Positions 1 through 8,006 of a DNA stretch of 37,182 nucleotides are shown here, one piece after another (position 1 is the first letter of the stretch; every line of letters begins with the position of its first letter). A program made the translations under genes and the position numbers. The stretch spans positions 1 to 37,182 of the forward strand of contig CAMIKG010000048.1 of the NCBI GenBank assembly GCA_946221915.1, read 5' to 3'. The DNA is from an uncultured Erwinia sp. (GTDB lineage Bacteria > Pseudomonadota > Gammaproteobacteria > Enterobacterales > Enterobacteriaceae). The notes under the pieces were generated by a model. It searched no databases. It was given only the letters and a program-made list of their open reading frames with translations, and was not told the origin of the DNA.

Positions 1-256
1 GCACCGAACTAAACCCGACTCCCCGAACAAAGACACCGAACTAAACCCGACTCCCGAACAAAGACACCGAACTAAACCCGACTCCCCGAACAAAGACACC
101 AAACTAACCCCGACTCCCCGAACAAAGGCACCGAATTAAACCCGACTCCCCGAACAAAGGCACCGAACTAAACCCGACTCCCCGAACAAAGACACCGAAC
201 TAAACCCGACTCCCCGAACGAAGACACCAGACTAAACCCGCCCCCCTGAACAAAGA
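1..256. repeat. 32-bp tandem repeat array (minisatellite)
   Basis: About eight head-to-tail copies of a 32-bp unit that begins CACCGAACTAAACCCG and ends in GAACAAAGA or GAACAAAGG. Copy starts are near 2, 34 (a 31-bp copy), 65, 97, 129, 161, 193 and 225, with a degenerate ninth copy from about 257. Copies differ by single bases and the array runs off the window edge, so its true length is unknown. There are no unique spacers, so it is not a CRISPR. The unit is not a multiple of three, so it does not encode a repeated peptide. It lies just past the 3' end of the antiporter gene. Confidence 0.93.
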
Positions 257-334
257 CGCCGAACCGAAACCAACGCCCCTGCCCAGACGAATCGCCACAC
301 CAGCACAGCCTGGAGATAATCAACAACCCGCTGA

Positions 335-1987
335 TTAATGCTCCTCTTTCTCCACCAGCAACGCCTCCAGCAGATCCAAATCGTGCAACAGCTTACGCAT
401 CGTCTCACTGCTAATCTTCTGCGTGGCGCGCAAATGATACACCTCGGCACGTTCGGCACGCAGCGCCGTCAGACGGAAACGCCGCTCAAGATTCTCAGCA
501 ACCAGAGAACGCTCCAGATCATCCTTACCATCCACCCGGCGACGCAGATTACCAATCACGCGCGAACTGACCTCTTTCAGCAGCTCATCATCAATATTCT
601 CTTCCGTATCGGCCGCCAGCCGCTCCTCCATCTTATGCAGGCTATCGATCGCCACGCCGGCCATGGCCGCACGCGCATGCTGAATCTCATGACGGTGCAC
701 CGACTTATCGATACCCTCCACACCACGCAACAGCACCGGCAACACCACGACACCCACCAGCAGCGAGAACAGAATCACCCCGGTAGCGAGGAAAATCAGC
801 TCATAACGCGCCGGGAACGGTTCACCGTTACTCAGTAACAGCGGAATCGACAACACACCGGCAAGAGTAATCGCCCCACGCACCCCGGCAAACGACGCCA
901 CCAGCAACTCACGCGGCGAATAGTTAGCAAACTCCAGCGGCTTCTTGCGCAGAAAACGTCGGCTGAAACGCTGCATAATCCACAGCCAGCCATAACGCAC
1001 CACCATCAGCGCGGCATAAATCAGCAACACATCGGTGAACAGCATCCACAGCTCAACATTCGGATCAGCCTCAGCCTGCGCAATCGAGGTTTCCAGAATG
1101 CCCGGCAACTGCAGACCCAGCATCAGGAACACCATGCCGTTAAACACAAACTCCAGCATCTGCCAGACACTATTGGCACGCAAACGCATCGCCAGCGGCG
1201 CCTGACGCATAATCCCGGAACGGGTAATCGTCATCCCGGCGGCCACCGCCGCGAGAATACCGGAAACGCCCAGATGCTCGGCAATCAGATAAGAAGCAAA
1301 CGGCAGCAGCAACAACAGCACCGTCTGCGTGGCAGGATCGTCACCGCTCAGGCGGCTGAACAAACGCAGTGAACGGCCAAACAGCCAGCACACCGCGATA
1401 CCGGCCAGCAAACCGCCCACCGCCACCTTCACAAACTCCACACTGGCGCCGGAGACAGTAAACACCATCGTACCCATCGCCACCGCGACGGCAAACTTCA
1501 GTGAAACCAGACCCGATGCATCGTTCATCAGAGCTTCGCCCTGCAGAATCGACATAATCTTCTTCGGAATACGCCCTTCACCAACAATGCCGGAGAGCGC
1601 CACCGCATCGGTCGGCGACAACACCGCCGCCAGCGCAAACGCCGGGATCAGCGGAATACCCGGCACCGTCCAGTAAATCAGATAACCAATACCGACCACG
1701 GTAATCAGCACCAGCACCAGCGCAAGACCAATGATTTCGCGGCCATGGTGCAGAAACTCACTGGTGGGCGTTTTCCAGCCGTCGGCAAACAGCAGCGGCG
1801 GAATAAACAGCACCAGAAACAGCTCAGGGTCGAAATCGACATGCAGACCAAACGTCGGCACCGCCAGCATCGCGCCAGCCGCGATTTGCACTAATGGCAG
1901 CGGGATTTGAAACGGAATAATCCGTGCAGCAACACCGGAGAGCGATACCACCAGCGTCATAATCAGAATCGTAAAAAAGATTTCCAT
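335..1987 (-). CDS. yjcE: Na+/H+ antiporter, CPA1 family (YjcE-like)
   Basis: A 550-residue inner-membrane protein of the monovalent cation:proton antiporter-1 family, expected to exchange Na+ (or K+) for H+ and help pH and salt homeostasis. Hydrophobic segments fill residues 1-430. The ion-site motif SPTDAVA is at about 124-130 and MNDASG, with the Asn-Asp pair, at about 154-159. A later GVRGAITLA stretch is also typical of the family. The last 120 residues are charged, helical and probably cytoplasmic. Length matches E. coli YjcE (about 549 residues) and so does the neighbourhood (ghxP, soxR). AAGGAAA lies just upstream of the ATG. The gene stands alone on its strand between the tandem repeat and an ERIC-type element. 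The family call is firm. The ion preference is not visible in the sequence. Confidence 0.93.
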   Translation of the reverse strand: MEIFFTILIMTLVVSLSGVAARIIPFQIPLPLVQIAAGAMLAVPTFGLHVDFDPELFLVLFIPPLLFADGWKTPTSEFLHHGREIIGLALVLVLITVVGIGYLIYWTVPGIPLIPAFALAAVLSPTDAVALSGIVGEGRIPKKIMSILQGEALMNDASGLVSLKFAVAVAMGTMVFTVSGASVEFVKVAVGGLLAGIAVCWLFGRSLRLFSRLSGDDPATQTVLLLLLPFASYLIAEHLGVSGILAAVAAGMTITRSGIMRQAPLAMRLRANSVWQMLEFVFNGMVFLMLGLQLPGILETSIAQAEADPNVELWMLFTDVLLIYAALMVVRYGWLWIMQRFSRRFLRKKPLEFANYSPRELLVASFAGVRGAITLAGVLSIPLLLSNGEPFPARYELIFLATGVILFSLLVGVVVLPVLLRGVEGIDKSVHRHEIQHARAAMAGVAIDSLHKMEERLAADTEENIDDELLKEVSSRVIGNLRRRVDGKDDLERSLVAENLERRFRLTALRAERAEVYHLRATQKISSETMRKLLHDLDLLEALLVEKEEH

Positions 1988-2181
1988 GTTTTCCTTATTG
2001 CCTCTTCTTCCAACAGGCGTGAGCAGTACAGCACGGGAACAACGTGCCCGGAGGAATTGTAAAACAAAAAAACGGCAGGCTTAAAAACAGGACGTGCGTT
2101 TCAGGCAATTAAGGAGGATTCTGCAAGGAAAGCGCAGATTGACAGCATGATGATTTGCGGGGGAGTCCTTTCCCCCGTTTA

Positions 2182-2377
2182 TACCCAAAATAATTCGAGG
2201 TGCAGGACAAAAACGCCAGTGGCGTTTTTGAACAGCGCTTGCGCTGGCCCCATTAGGGGTGAGACCCAAAGGGTCGAGTCACGCGGCAAGCCCGCGAGTC
2301 CCCGGGAGCATAGACAACTATGTGACCGGGGCGAGCGGGCGCGGCCAACGCACCTGCAGCTTGAAGTATGATGGGTA
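2182..2377. repeat. ERIC-type intergenic repeat (extended form)
   Basis: A 196-bp palindromic element between yjcE and ghxP. Its ends are imperfect inverted repeats: TACCCAAAATAATTCGAGG on the left, and on the right a sequence whose complement reads TACCCATCATACTTCAAGC. The core has the ERIC signature, with GTCCCCGGGAGC facing GTGACCGGGGCGAGCG across ACAACTAT, which corresponds to the well-known ERIC1R and ERIC2 primer sites. Such elements are non-autonomous, transcribed into hairpins and usually intergenic in enterobacteria. Here it lies between two genes on the same strand and could act on the ghxP transcript end. Confidence 0.85.
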
Positions 2378-2385
2378 CAGCAGAG

Positions 2386-3735
2386 TTAGATAGCCCAGCC
2401 GCCTGCATAGAAAGCAACCAGCGCCACCGCGATCACCACCGTGCCGACATTCAGCTTACGCCACTCACCAGCGACGATACGGCCAATCACCAGAGAAGCG
2501 AAGCCAAGCATAATACCGGTCACGATATTGCAGGTCAGCACAATAAACACCGCCGCCAGCAGGCCGGACATCGCGTCGACAAAATCATCGAAATCGATTT
2601 TCGATACATTGCTCAGCATCAGCAGACCGACATACATCAGCGCAGGCGCAGTAGCATAAGCCGGTACCAGATAAGCCAGCGGAGACATAAACAGAATCAG
2701 CAGGAACAGCAGGCCCACCACCAGCGCAGTCAGGCCAGTTTTACCACCCGCCGCCGTACCGGCCGCAGATTCGATATACACCGCCGCCGGTGAAGAACCC
2801 ACGAGACCAGCAAACATGCTGCTGACGGAGTCCGTGGTCAGCGCTTTGCCGCCATTGATAATCTGCCCGTCTTTATCCAGCAAATTCGCCTGACCCGCCA
2901 CCGCACGAATGGTGCCCGTGGCGTCAAACACCGCCGTCATCACCAGCGCCAGCACACTTGGCAGCACTGCCGGTTGCAGCGCGCCGAGAATATCAAGGCT
3001 GAACACCAGGGAATTGCCACTGGCATCGCTCAGGCTTGGCATCGCGAACAGACCGTGGAACTGCACCGCCGGATCAAAAATCAGACCGATAATCGAGATC
3101 GCGATAATGGTCAGCAGAATGCCGCCCGGCACACGCAGTTTTTCCAGACCGAAGATCACCGCCAGCCCTGTCAGCGACAGCAATACCGGGAAAGAGGCAA
3201 AGTTGCCCAGCGCCACAGGCAAGCCCGGCGCAGGGTTTTTCACTACCAGGCCAACGCCATCGGCGGCGATCAACAGCAGGAACAGACCAATACCTACGCC
3301 GGTGCCGTGCGCCACACCCATCGGCAGATTACGCAGGATCCACGCACGAATACCGGTTGCAGAAATGATGGTAAACAGCACGCCCATCAGGAATACCGCA
3401 CCCAGCGCTACCGGCACGCTGATCTGCTGCCCCAGCACCAGGCTGAAGGCGGTGAACGCGGTCAGGGAGATGGCACAGCCAATCGCCATCGGCAGATTGG
3501 CCCACAGGCCCATAATGATCGAACCGAATGCCGCCACCAGACAGGTGGAAACGAACACCGCCGTCGGCGGGAAGCCCGCTTTGCCCAGCATGCCCGGCAC
3601 CACAATCACCGAATACACCATGGCGAGGAAGGTGGTGAGACCAGCGATCACCTCCTGACGCACGCTGCTGCCGCGTGCAGAGATTTTGAACCAGGCGTCG
3701 AGCGAACCACCCGCCTGACGTGAAGGAGTCGACAT
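2386..3735 (-). CDS. ghxP: Guanine/hypoxanthine permease (NCS2/AzgA family)
   Basis: A 449-residue inner-membrane purine:H+ symporter, the same length as E. coli GhxP (YjcD). It has 12 or more hydrophobic segments. The N-terminal stretch with RQEVIAGLTTFLAMVY (about 26-41) and the VFDATGTIRAV segment in the middle are typical of the AzgA-like branch of the nucleobase-cation symporter-2 family. The family imports guanine and hypoxanthine for salvage. An AGGGGA lies upstream of the ATG. A PurR-type operator lies about 70 bp upstream of the start, which agrees with purine repression. Synteny with soxR and yjcE supports orthology to ghxP rather than to its paralogue ghxQ. Confidence 0.94.
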   Translation of the reverse strand: MSTPSRQAGGSLDAWFKISARGSSVRQEVIAGLTTFLAMVYSVIVVPGMLGKAGFPPTAVFVSTCLVAAFGSIIMGLWANLPMAIGCAISLTAFTAFSLVLGQQISVPVALGAVFLMGVLFTIISATGIRAWILRNLPMGVAHGTGVGIGLFLLLIAADGVGLVVKNPAPGLPVALGNFASFPVLLSLTGLAVIFGLEKLRVPGGILLTIIAISIIGLIFDPAVQFHGLFAMPSLSDASGNSLVFSLDILGALQPAVLPSVLALVMTAVFDATGTIRAVAGQANLLDKDGQIINGGKALTTDSVSSMFAGLVGSSPAAVYIESAAGTAAGGKTGLTALVVGLLFLLILFMSPLAYLVPAYATAPALMYVGLLMLSNVSKIDFDDFVDAMSGLLAAVFIVLTCNIVTGIMLGFASLVIGRIVAGEWRKLNVGTVVIAVALVAFYAGGWAI

Positions 3736-3805
3736 AGAGAATATCCCCTAAGATTTTTTATGAGTTATTTTCCCGGCGGCTGAGCCGGCGCACCACTGTT
3801 CAGAG

Positions 3806-3821
3806 ACGCAAACGTTTACGT
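3806..3821. promoter_or_regulatory. PurR operator upstream of ghxP
   Basis: The 16-bp ACGCAAACGTTTACGT matches the PurR box consensus (ACGCAAACGTTTNCGT) at nearly every position and is almost palindromic. It lies 71 bp upstream of the ghxP start codon. In enterobacteria PurR with hypoxanthine or guanine represses purine synthesis and uptake genes, and E. coli ghxP is one of its targets. A repressor role here is inferred from the match and position. Confidence 0.85.
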
Positions 3822-3831
3822 CTACGGCTGT

Positions 3832-3859
3832 AAAAAAGGCAAGGGATTATCCTGCCTTT
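3832..3859 (-). terminator. Intrinsic terminator after the GST gene
   Basis: Read on the minus strand, AAAGGCA-GGA and TCC-CT-TGCCTTT form a bulged stem followed by a run of six T. It follows the 3' end of the glutathione S-transferase gene by about 65 bp and would stop soxR/GST transcripts before the ghxP promoter. Confidence 0.6.
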
Positions 3860-3923
3860 ATCACCGCATTTTCAACTGCTGTTTGCCGCGATACGCGTCT
3901 TTTAACACTATTTTTGCGCAGTA

Positions 3924-4589
3924 TCAGTCTGGCAGACGCAACTCACCGCCCTGCTCAACCGCCCGTCGCCAGGCGGGACGCGCCTGAACTTTCTCCAGCC
4001 ATGCCTGGCTATGCGGCAACTGTTTCAGCGCTCCGCGCATCGCCATTGCCTGCAGCGGGAAACTCATCTGAATATCAGCGATACTGAAATGCGCGCCGGC
4101 AAACCACGGATGGCTGGCGAGATGCTGCTCAATAAACTGTTGATGATTAGCAATTTGCTTATTGAGGAAACCTTTTTGCACCCCTTTGCCAAACGCCGCG
4201 CCAACCGGACGTAACAACCAGGGCACCGGCGGCTTGCCCATACGGCCAAAGATCAGTGACATCACCATCAGCGGCATTAATGAGCCTTCGGCATAGTGCA
4301 GCCAGTAGCGCGACGCGATGATTTCATCCTCATCCGTAAGTTGCAGGCGCTGCTCATGGTCATATCTGCTGCTGAGATATTCGAGAATGGCGCCGGATTC
4401 GGCAATCACCCGATTGTCATCGGTAATCACCGGCGCTTTACCCAGCGGGTGCACTTTCTTCAGCGCTTCCGGCGCCAGCAATGTGCCTTCACGCTGGTAG
4501 CGTTTAATTTGGTACGGCACTTCCAGTTCTTCCAGCAGCCACAGAATGCGCTGCGAGCGGGAATTATCCAGGTGATGAACCGTGATCAT
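3924..4589 (-). CDS. Glutathione S-transferase
   Basis: A 221-residue cytosolic GST. The N-terminal thioredoxin-like fold (about 1-80) has NSRSQR at 9-14 around the expected glutathione-activating Ser, HPLGKAPV at 47-54 with the cis-Pro, and the glutathione-contacting Glu64-Ser65. The C-terminal helical domain carries FSIADI, the N-capping box, near residue 170. The family conjugates glutathione to electrophiles or reduces peroxides. The gene lies 74 bp downstream of soxR on the same strand, so it may be part of the redox-stress response, though no SoxS site was identified. The exact class and substrate cannot be told. Confidence 0.9.
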   Translation of the reverse strand: MITVHHLDNSRSQRILWLLEELEVPYQIKRYQREGTLLAPEALKKVHPLGKAPVITDDNRVIAESGAILEYLSSRYDHEQRLQLTDEDEIIASRYWLHYAEGSLMPLMVMSLIFGRMGKPPVPWLLRPVGAAFGKGVQKGFLNKQIANHQQFIEQHLASHPWFAGAHFSIADIQMSFPLQAMAMRGALKQLPHSQAWLEKVQARPAWRRAVEQGGELRLPD

Positions 4590-4625
4590 GAGTTGGCCCT
4601 AAGTCAGTGATGGTGACTCATTATA

Positions 4626-4651
4626 GACCCGTCATACTTCAGGTTGCCTGG
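4626..4651. repeat. Partial ERIC-type repeat end (remnant)
   Basis: CCCGTCATACTTCAGGTTGC resembles one terminal inverted repeat of the complete element at 2182-2377 (complement of its right end: TACCCATCATACTTCAAGC). No partner end or core is present, so it is probably a decayed fragment left between soxR and the GST gene. Confidence 0.45.
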
Positions 4652-4663
4652 GGGCGGGGCGAA

Positions 4664-5155
4664 TTATTTAGCCTCCGAATCGTCAGAGTCACTTTCAATG
4701 CCTGGATCCAGCAGAATCGCGCCGGTGCCCTGCTGTGACAGACGGTCATGCGGATTACGCAGCGGGCAGTCGCGCATCGACAAACAACCACAGCCAATAC
4801 AGCCATCCAGCTGATCGCGCAGGCGCGTCAGCGTCTCAATGCGCCGGTCCAGCTCAGCACGCCACTGCTGGGTCATCTCGGCCCAGGCTTTCATCGAGAT
4901 ACGTTTATCAGGCGGTGCGTCCGTCATCGATTCACCTATGGTCGCCAGCGGAATACCGATACGCTGGGCAATCTTAATAATCGCCACCCGGCGCAGCACA
5001 TCGCGGTTATAGCGCCGCTGATTACCGCCGTTGCGGGTGCTGGAAATTAAGCCCTTCGACTCATAAAAGTGCAGCGCAGAGACCGCCACGCCGCTGCGCT
5101 TCGCCACTTCACCGGGCGTCAGCACCGCTTTTTGATAGTTGCGTTCTTTTTTCAT
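4664..5155 (-). CDS. soxR: Redox-sensing transcriptional activator SoxR
   Basis: A 163-residue MerR-family regulator that senses superoxide or redox-cycling drugs through a [2Fe-2S] cluster and activates soxS. The N-terminal winged helix is seen at about 11-60 (LTPGEVAKRSGVAVSALHFYE), followed by the dimerisation helix. The cluster ligands are Cys119, Cys122, Cys124 and Cys130 in CIGCGCLSMRDC, the same numbering as in E. coli SoxR. The acidic C-terminal tail (SDSDDSEAK) makes it about nine residues longer than the E. coli protein. It is divergent from soxS with a SoxR box between them, the classic arrangement. Confidence 0.97.
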   Translation of the reverse strand: MKKERNYQKAVLTPGEVAKRSGVAVSALHFYESKGLISSTRNGGNQRRYNRDVLRRVAIIKIAQRIGIPLATIGESMTDAPPDKRISMKAWAEMTQQWRAELDRRIETLTRLRDQLDGCIGCGCLSMRDCPLRNPHDRLSQQGTGAILLDPGIESDSDDSEAK

Positions 5156-5162
5156 TTAGCGC

Positions 5163-5193
5163 TTTACCTCAAGTTAACTTGAGGAATTATACT
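5163..5193 (+). promoter_or_regulatory. soxS promoter with perfect SoxR box
   Basis: The palindrome CCTCAAGTTAACTTGAGG at 5167-5184 is the canonical SoxR operator. It sits between a -35-like TTTACC (5163-5168) and a -10 TATACT (5188-5193) with a 19-bp spacer. The over-long spacer is the hallmark of MerR-type promoters, where the activator twists the DNA to align the elements. It also overlaps the soxR promoter region and should allow autoregulation. Confidence 0.93.
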
Positions 5194-5244
5194 CCATCCG
5201 CAACAAAACAGCGCAATCAAAATCTTGAATGAAGGAAGGAAGTC

Positions 5245-5670
5245 ATGATGCATAACGACATTATTCATACACTGACTGACTGGATTGAACAGAATTTAGA
5301 TAAGACTTTGTCGATAGATGAAGTGGCGGCGAAATCGGGCTATTCGAAGTGGCACCTGCAACGTATGTTCCGTACAGTCACGAAACAGACGTTGGGCGGA
5401 TACATTCGTGAGCGGCGGTTAACCCTGGCGGCAGAAGCGCTGTCCAGCACGCAGCGCCCGGTGTTTGATATTGCCATGCAGTATGGCTATGACTCACAGC
5501 AGACGTTTTCCCGCGTCTTTCGCCGTCAGTTTGACCAGACGCCAACGGCATACCGCCACACCATGCGCCGGAAGAATATCCAGCGTCAGAGCACCTGGCA
5601 TTTTGACTGCAGCGACCACTACGCGGGCATCTACCCGCGCGCGAGCGGAGAATTTTGCCCGCTCGGCTAA
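5245..5670 (+). CDS. soxS: AraC-family activator SoxS, with C-terminal extension
   Basis: The effector of the SoxRS regulon. Residues 1-108 match E. coli SoxS (107 residues), including both helix-turn-helix motifs (IDEVAAKSGYSKWHLQRMF near 24-42, and FDIAMQYGYDSQQTFSRVF near 74-92). The protein continues for about 33 more residues to 141, a tail rich in Arg, His and Cys that I do not recognise. A strong AAGGAAGG ribosome site precedes tandem ATG codons at 5245 and 5248, so either could be used. It is transcribed from a SoxR-controlled promoter. Confidence 0.93.
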   Translation: MMHNDIIHTLTDWIEQNLDKTLSIDEVAAKSGYSKWHLQRMFRTVTKQTLGGYIRERRLTLAAEALSSTQRPVFDIAMQYGYDSQQTFSRVFRRQFDQTPTAYRHTMRRKNIQRQSTWHFDCSDHYAGIYPRASGEFCPLG

Positions 5671-5681
5671 GCCGGGCACGG

Positions 5682-6983
5682 TCAGTGAGTTTGCTTCTGT
5701 GCGGGCTGTTCCACGCCCGCCTGCCAGCAGGTGGGTGAAAAGTACCAGCCGCCGCCCAGCTCCTTAATGTGATACATCGCCGCATCCGCCTGCGCCAGCA
5801 GGGCTTCAGGTGAGCTGTGGCGGTTTGCCATGGCGATACCGATACTCAGCGACTGCTGAACATACTCACCCTGTGGCAAACGGATCGGTTCTTCCATCGC
5901 CGTCATAATATGACGCGCCACCTGTGCCGCCTGCTCGCCGGATGTCACATCCATCAGCATTATGGCGAACTCATCGCCGCCAAAACGGGCGACCAGATCG
6001 CCACGGCGCAGATGCGTCCGCAATCTTTCAGCGGTGGTACTCAGTACACTGTCCCCCGCCGCATGGCCCCAGGTGTCATTAATCTGCTTAAAACGATCGC
6101 CATCAATAAACAGTACCGCGAGAGTCTCGCGTATCTCCGCCTGGTCAAAACGCAGCGCCAGTTCACGTGTAAAGTGCGCGCGATTGGGCAACCCGGTCAG
6201 CGCGTCATGCGCTGCCTGATGCGCAAGCGAAGCATTTTCACGCGTGATATGGTGCTGCCATTCAGCCAGCTCATCCAGCAGGCCGTTAAAATCCATACTT
6301 AACTTGTTCAACTCAGCAATCTCCGAGGAGGGAACGCGCTGTGAGAATGCCCGACGTTTACGCACGTCGTGCGCCACGGAGGTAATACTGCGCAACCCCT
6401 GAATAATTCCCGCATGCATACGATGGGAGAGGTAAAAAGCAATCAGCGCGGTGATCAGCAAGCTGCCCGTCAGCCAGCCCAGCGCACGCCAGATAAACTG
6501 GATAATGACGCTGGCGTCACCGGTGATCCATACCCGGCCTACCTCGTGCGGGCCCGCCATCACCGGCAAACTCACGGGATGAGGAAACAGCCAGCTGGCG
6601 ATCAGCGCATCCACGCCGTTCTCAACCTGTTTATTGGGTGAACGCCAGCTGGATAACAGTTGATTGCGGGCATTAAAAATTTTGCCCTCGGCAAACTGCC
6701 CCTGCGCCCCCAGCACCTGCAGCACATCCTCAGCGGCATCGGCGTCATTGGTGTTCACCGCCGATTGCGCGCTATAACTGATAGTTGATGCCACGAGCTG
6801 TAAATTGTTTTCAGCATAATAGCGCAACGCGAAGAGTGACAACGCGGCCAGCGACATGCCTGAGATCACAAACGAAACCAGAATGATCAGCACATGAATC
6901 CGCTGTAATGATTTGCGCAATGTCGGCAGTTTGCGTCGATGTGGTTCAACCACATAACTTACCTGTGGATTACGTCTAACCAT
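5682..6983 (-). CDS. Membrane-bound diguanylate cyclase (DgcN-like)
   Basis: A 433-residue protein that should make cyclic di-GMP from two GTP at the inner membrane. It has a first membrane segment at about 31-53, a periplasmic sensor region at about 54-160 (CHASE8-like, as in YfiN/DgcN), a second membrane segment at about 163-186, a HAMP-like linker at 188-240 and a GGDEF domain at about 255-415. The active-site GGDEF is intact at 335-339. An RRGD inhibitory-site motif at 326-329, five residues upstream, predicts product feedback. No YfiR or YfiB partner gene lies nearby. It occupies the position and orientation of E. coli pdeC, which encodes a phosphodiesterase, and its 3' end lies 11 bp from the convergent soxS. 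Confidence 0.9.
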   Translation of the reverse strand: MVRRNPQVSYVVEPHRRKLPTLRKSLQRIHVLIILVSFVISGMSLAALSLFALRYYAENNLQLVASTISYSAQSAVNTNDADAAEDVLQVLGAQGQFAEGKIFNARNQLLSSWRSPNKQVENGVDALIASWLFPHPVSLPVMAGPHEVGRVWITGDASVIIQFIWRALGWLTGSLLITALIAFYLSHRMHAGIIQGLRSITSVAHDVRKRRAFSQRVPSSEIAELNKLSMDFNGLLDELAEWQHHITRENASLAHQAAHDALTGLPNRAHFTRELALRFDQAEIRETLAVLFIDGDRFKQINDTWGHAAGDSVLSTTAERLRTHLRRGDLVARFGGDEFAIMLMDVTSGEQAAQVARHIMTAMEEPIRLPQGEYVQQSLSIGIAMANRHSSPEALLAQADAAMYHIKELGGGWYFSPTCWQAGVEQPAQKQTH

Positions 6984-7981
6984 GATCCTGCCCTGCTTTT
7001 CGCGCCAATAGCTGCACGCGTAACTTCACTGGTGATGACCCTCTGACAATATCATCTGTATCGCAGCTAACTGTACTGACGGGCAACAACACACCACGGC
7101 AGTACACCATAACGGTGTCGGCTTATCCGCCGACACTCCCCGCGTCAGGGCAGAATGATATTGACTGAATGGGTCTTCAGACATTGAGGCACAGTAGAGA
7201 AAAGACTGCGGCTCAGCGTTGCGGCCTTCAGTCGCCTGAAAGGCTGGTTGCGCGTCGCAAAGGGATAGTCACGGGAGATGTCCTCCGCTGGTGATAAACA
7301 TGTTGCCTGGAAACAACATAAGCAAACATAAATACTCCACGGTATTTTCTCTTGGTATATCGTTCAGTGCTGCTGAATTCTTCTTAATTTACTATCAGGA
7401 TGCGAAAATATTCGCTTACCTCTGATATAAAGTAAGTCTGGGTATATAGGGGTATCTTTAGAATGAAAATCCTACAACTAATTGGATGATTCTACAACTT
7501 TTTGCCTGGTAAGATTCATCTTAAATGAAATTTTCCCTCTTTCTTTGCTTAATCGATAATTCAGCCTTCACACTACTTTGGTTTTTCTTATCTAAGAAAA
7601 TAAATTCAATACGTTGATAAACAAGGATTTTGTAAGTTTATTTGTCTTAACTTCACATTTAGCTTAAAAAAAATATCAGCAGCACTAATCATTTTATCTG
7701 ACCATCCATTCTGGCATCTTTCAGTGTGCTAAATAACATCTATAGACTAAAAAGAAATAGCCTATTAACCCGTGCTCTATTCGATTTGCCCCCGCGATTT
7801 AATCAAGCGAAAAGCACTCATCGTTATTATTTCAGGCTAAAGTATATTAATTGTGCCCCACACCTCCGCCCTTTTCACGCCGATTACCTCTGCCATCCCC
7901 TGCCCGCCCTGACCTGATGCGCCAACCAGTGAGACCTACCATACCAGGAGTAAATTTTGTTCAATTTTTAAAATCTGGTGT
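6984..7981. other. Long AT-rich non-coding stretch with palindromes
   Basis: About 1 kb with no convincing gene. The first 300 bp have the normal GC level and contain a perfect hairpin, GTGTCGGC/GCCGACAC (7115-7136). From about 7310 to 7860 the DNA becomes markedly AT-rich and holds three short palindromes: GCGAA/TTCGC at 7402-7415, TAAGATTCATCTTA at 7510-7523 and TTTTCTTATCTAAGAAAA at 7583-7600. The second resembles an RcsAB box. A 63-codon open frame at 7726-7917 lacks a ribosome site and family resemblance. The stretch may carry regulatory sites, a small RNA or decayed DNA. Confidence 0.5.
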
Positions 7982-7987
7982 TATAAT
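7960..7987 (+). promoter_or_regulatory. Candidate sigma-70 promoter for yjcB
   Basis: A perfect -10 hexamer TATAAT at 7982-7987 is preceded, with a 16-bp spacer, by TTCAAT at 7960-7965. Transcription would start near 7994, leaving a leader of about 120 bases before yjcB. A CRP site overlaps the start region. Confidence 0.55.
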
Positions 7988-8006
7988 GTGACCCACGTCA
8001 CACTAT
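7985..8006. promoter_or_regulatory. CRP (cAMP receptor protein) site upstream of yjcB
   Basis: TGTGACCCACGTCACA at 7987-8002 has both consensus half-sites, TGTGA and TCACA, with the correct 6-bp spacer. It is centred at about 7994.5, almost exactly on the start predicted from the adjacent TATAAT, so bound CRP would more likely repress than activate that promoter. Activation of another promoter remains possible. Confidence 0.7.

Noticed and set aside
1..256. Possible CRISPR array at the left edge
   Set aside because: The copies are contiguous, with no unique spacers between repeats, and no cas gene is seen. It is a plain tandem repeat.
2909..3723. Two 249-codon frames antisense to ghxP
   Set aside because: Both lie opposite a clear permease gene and show Gln/Arg/Thr-rich shadow composition.
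7726..7917. 63-codon open frame in the AT-rich gap
   Set aside because: It has no ribosome site, irregular composition and no recognisable family. It is probably chance.
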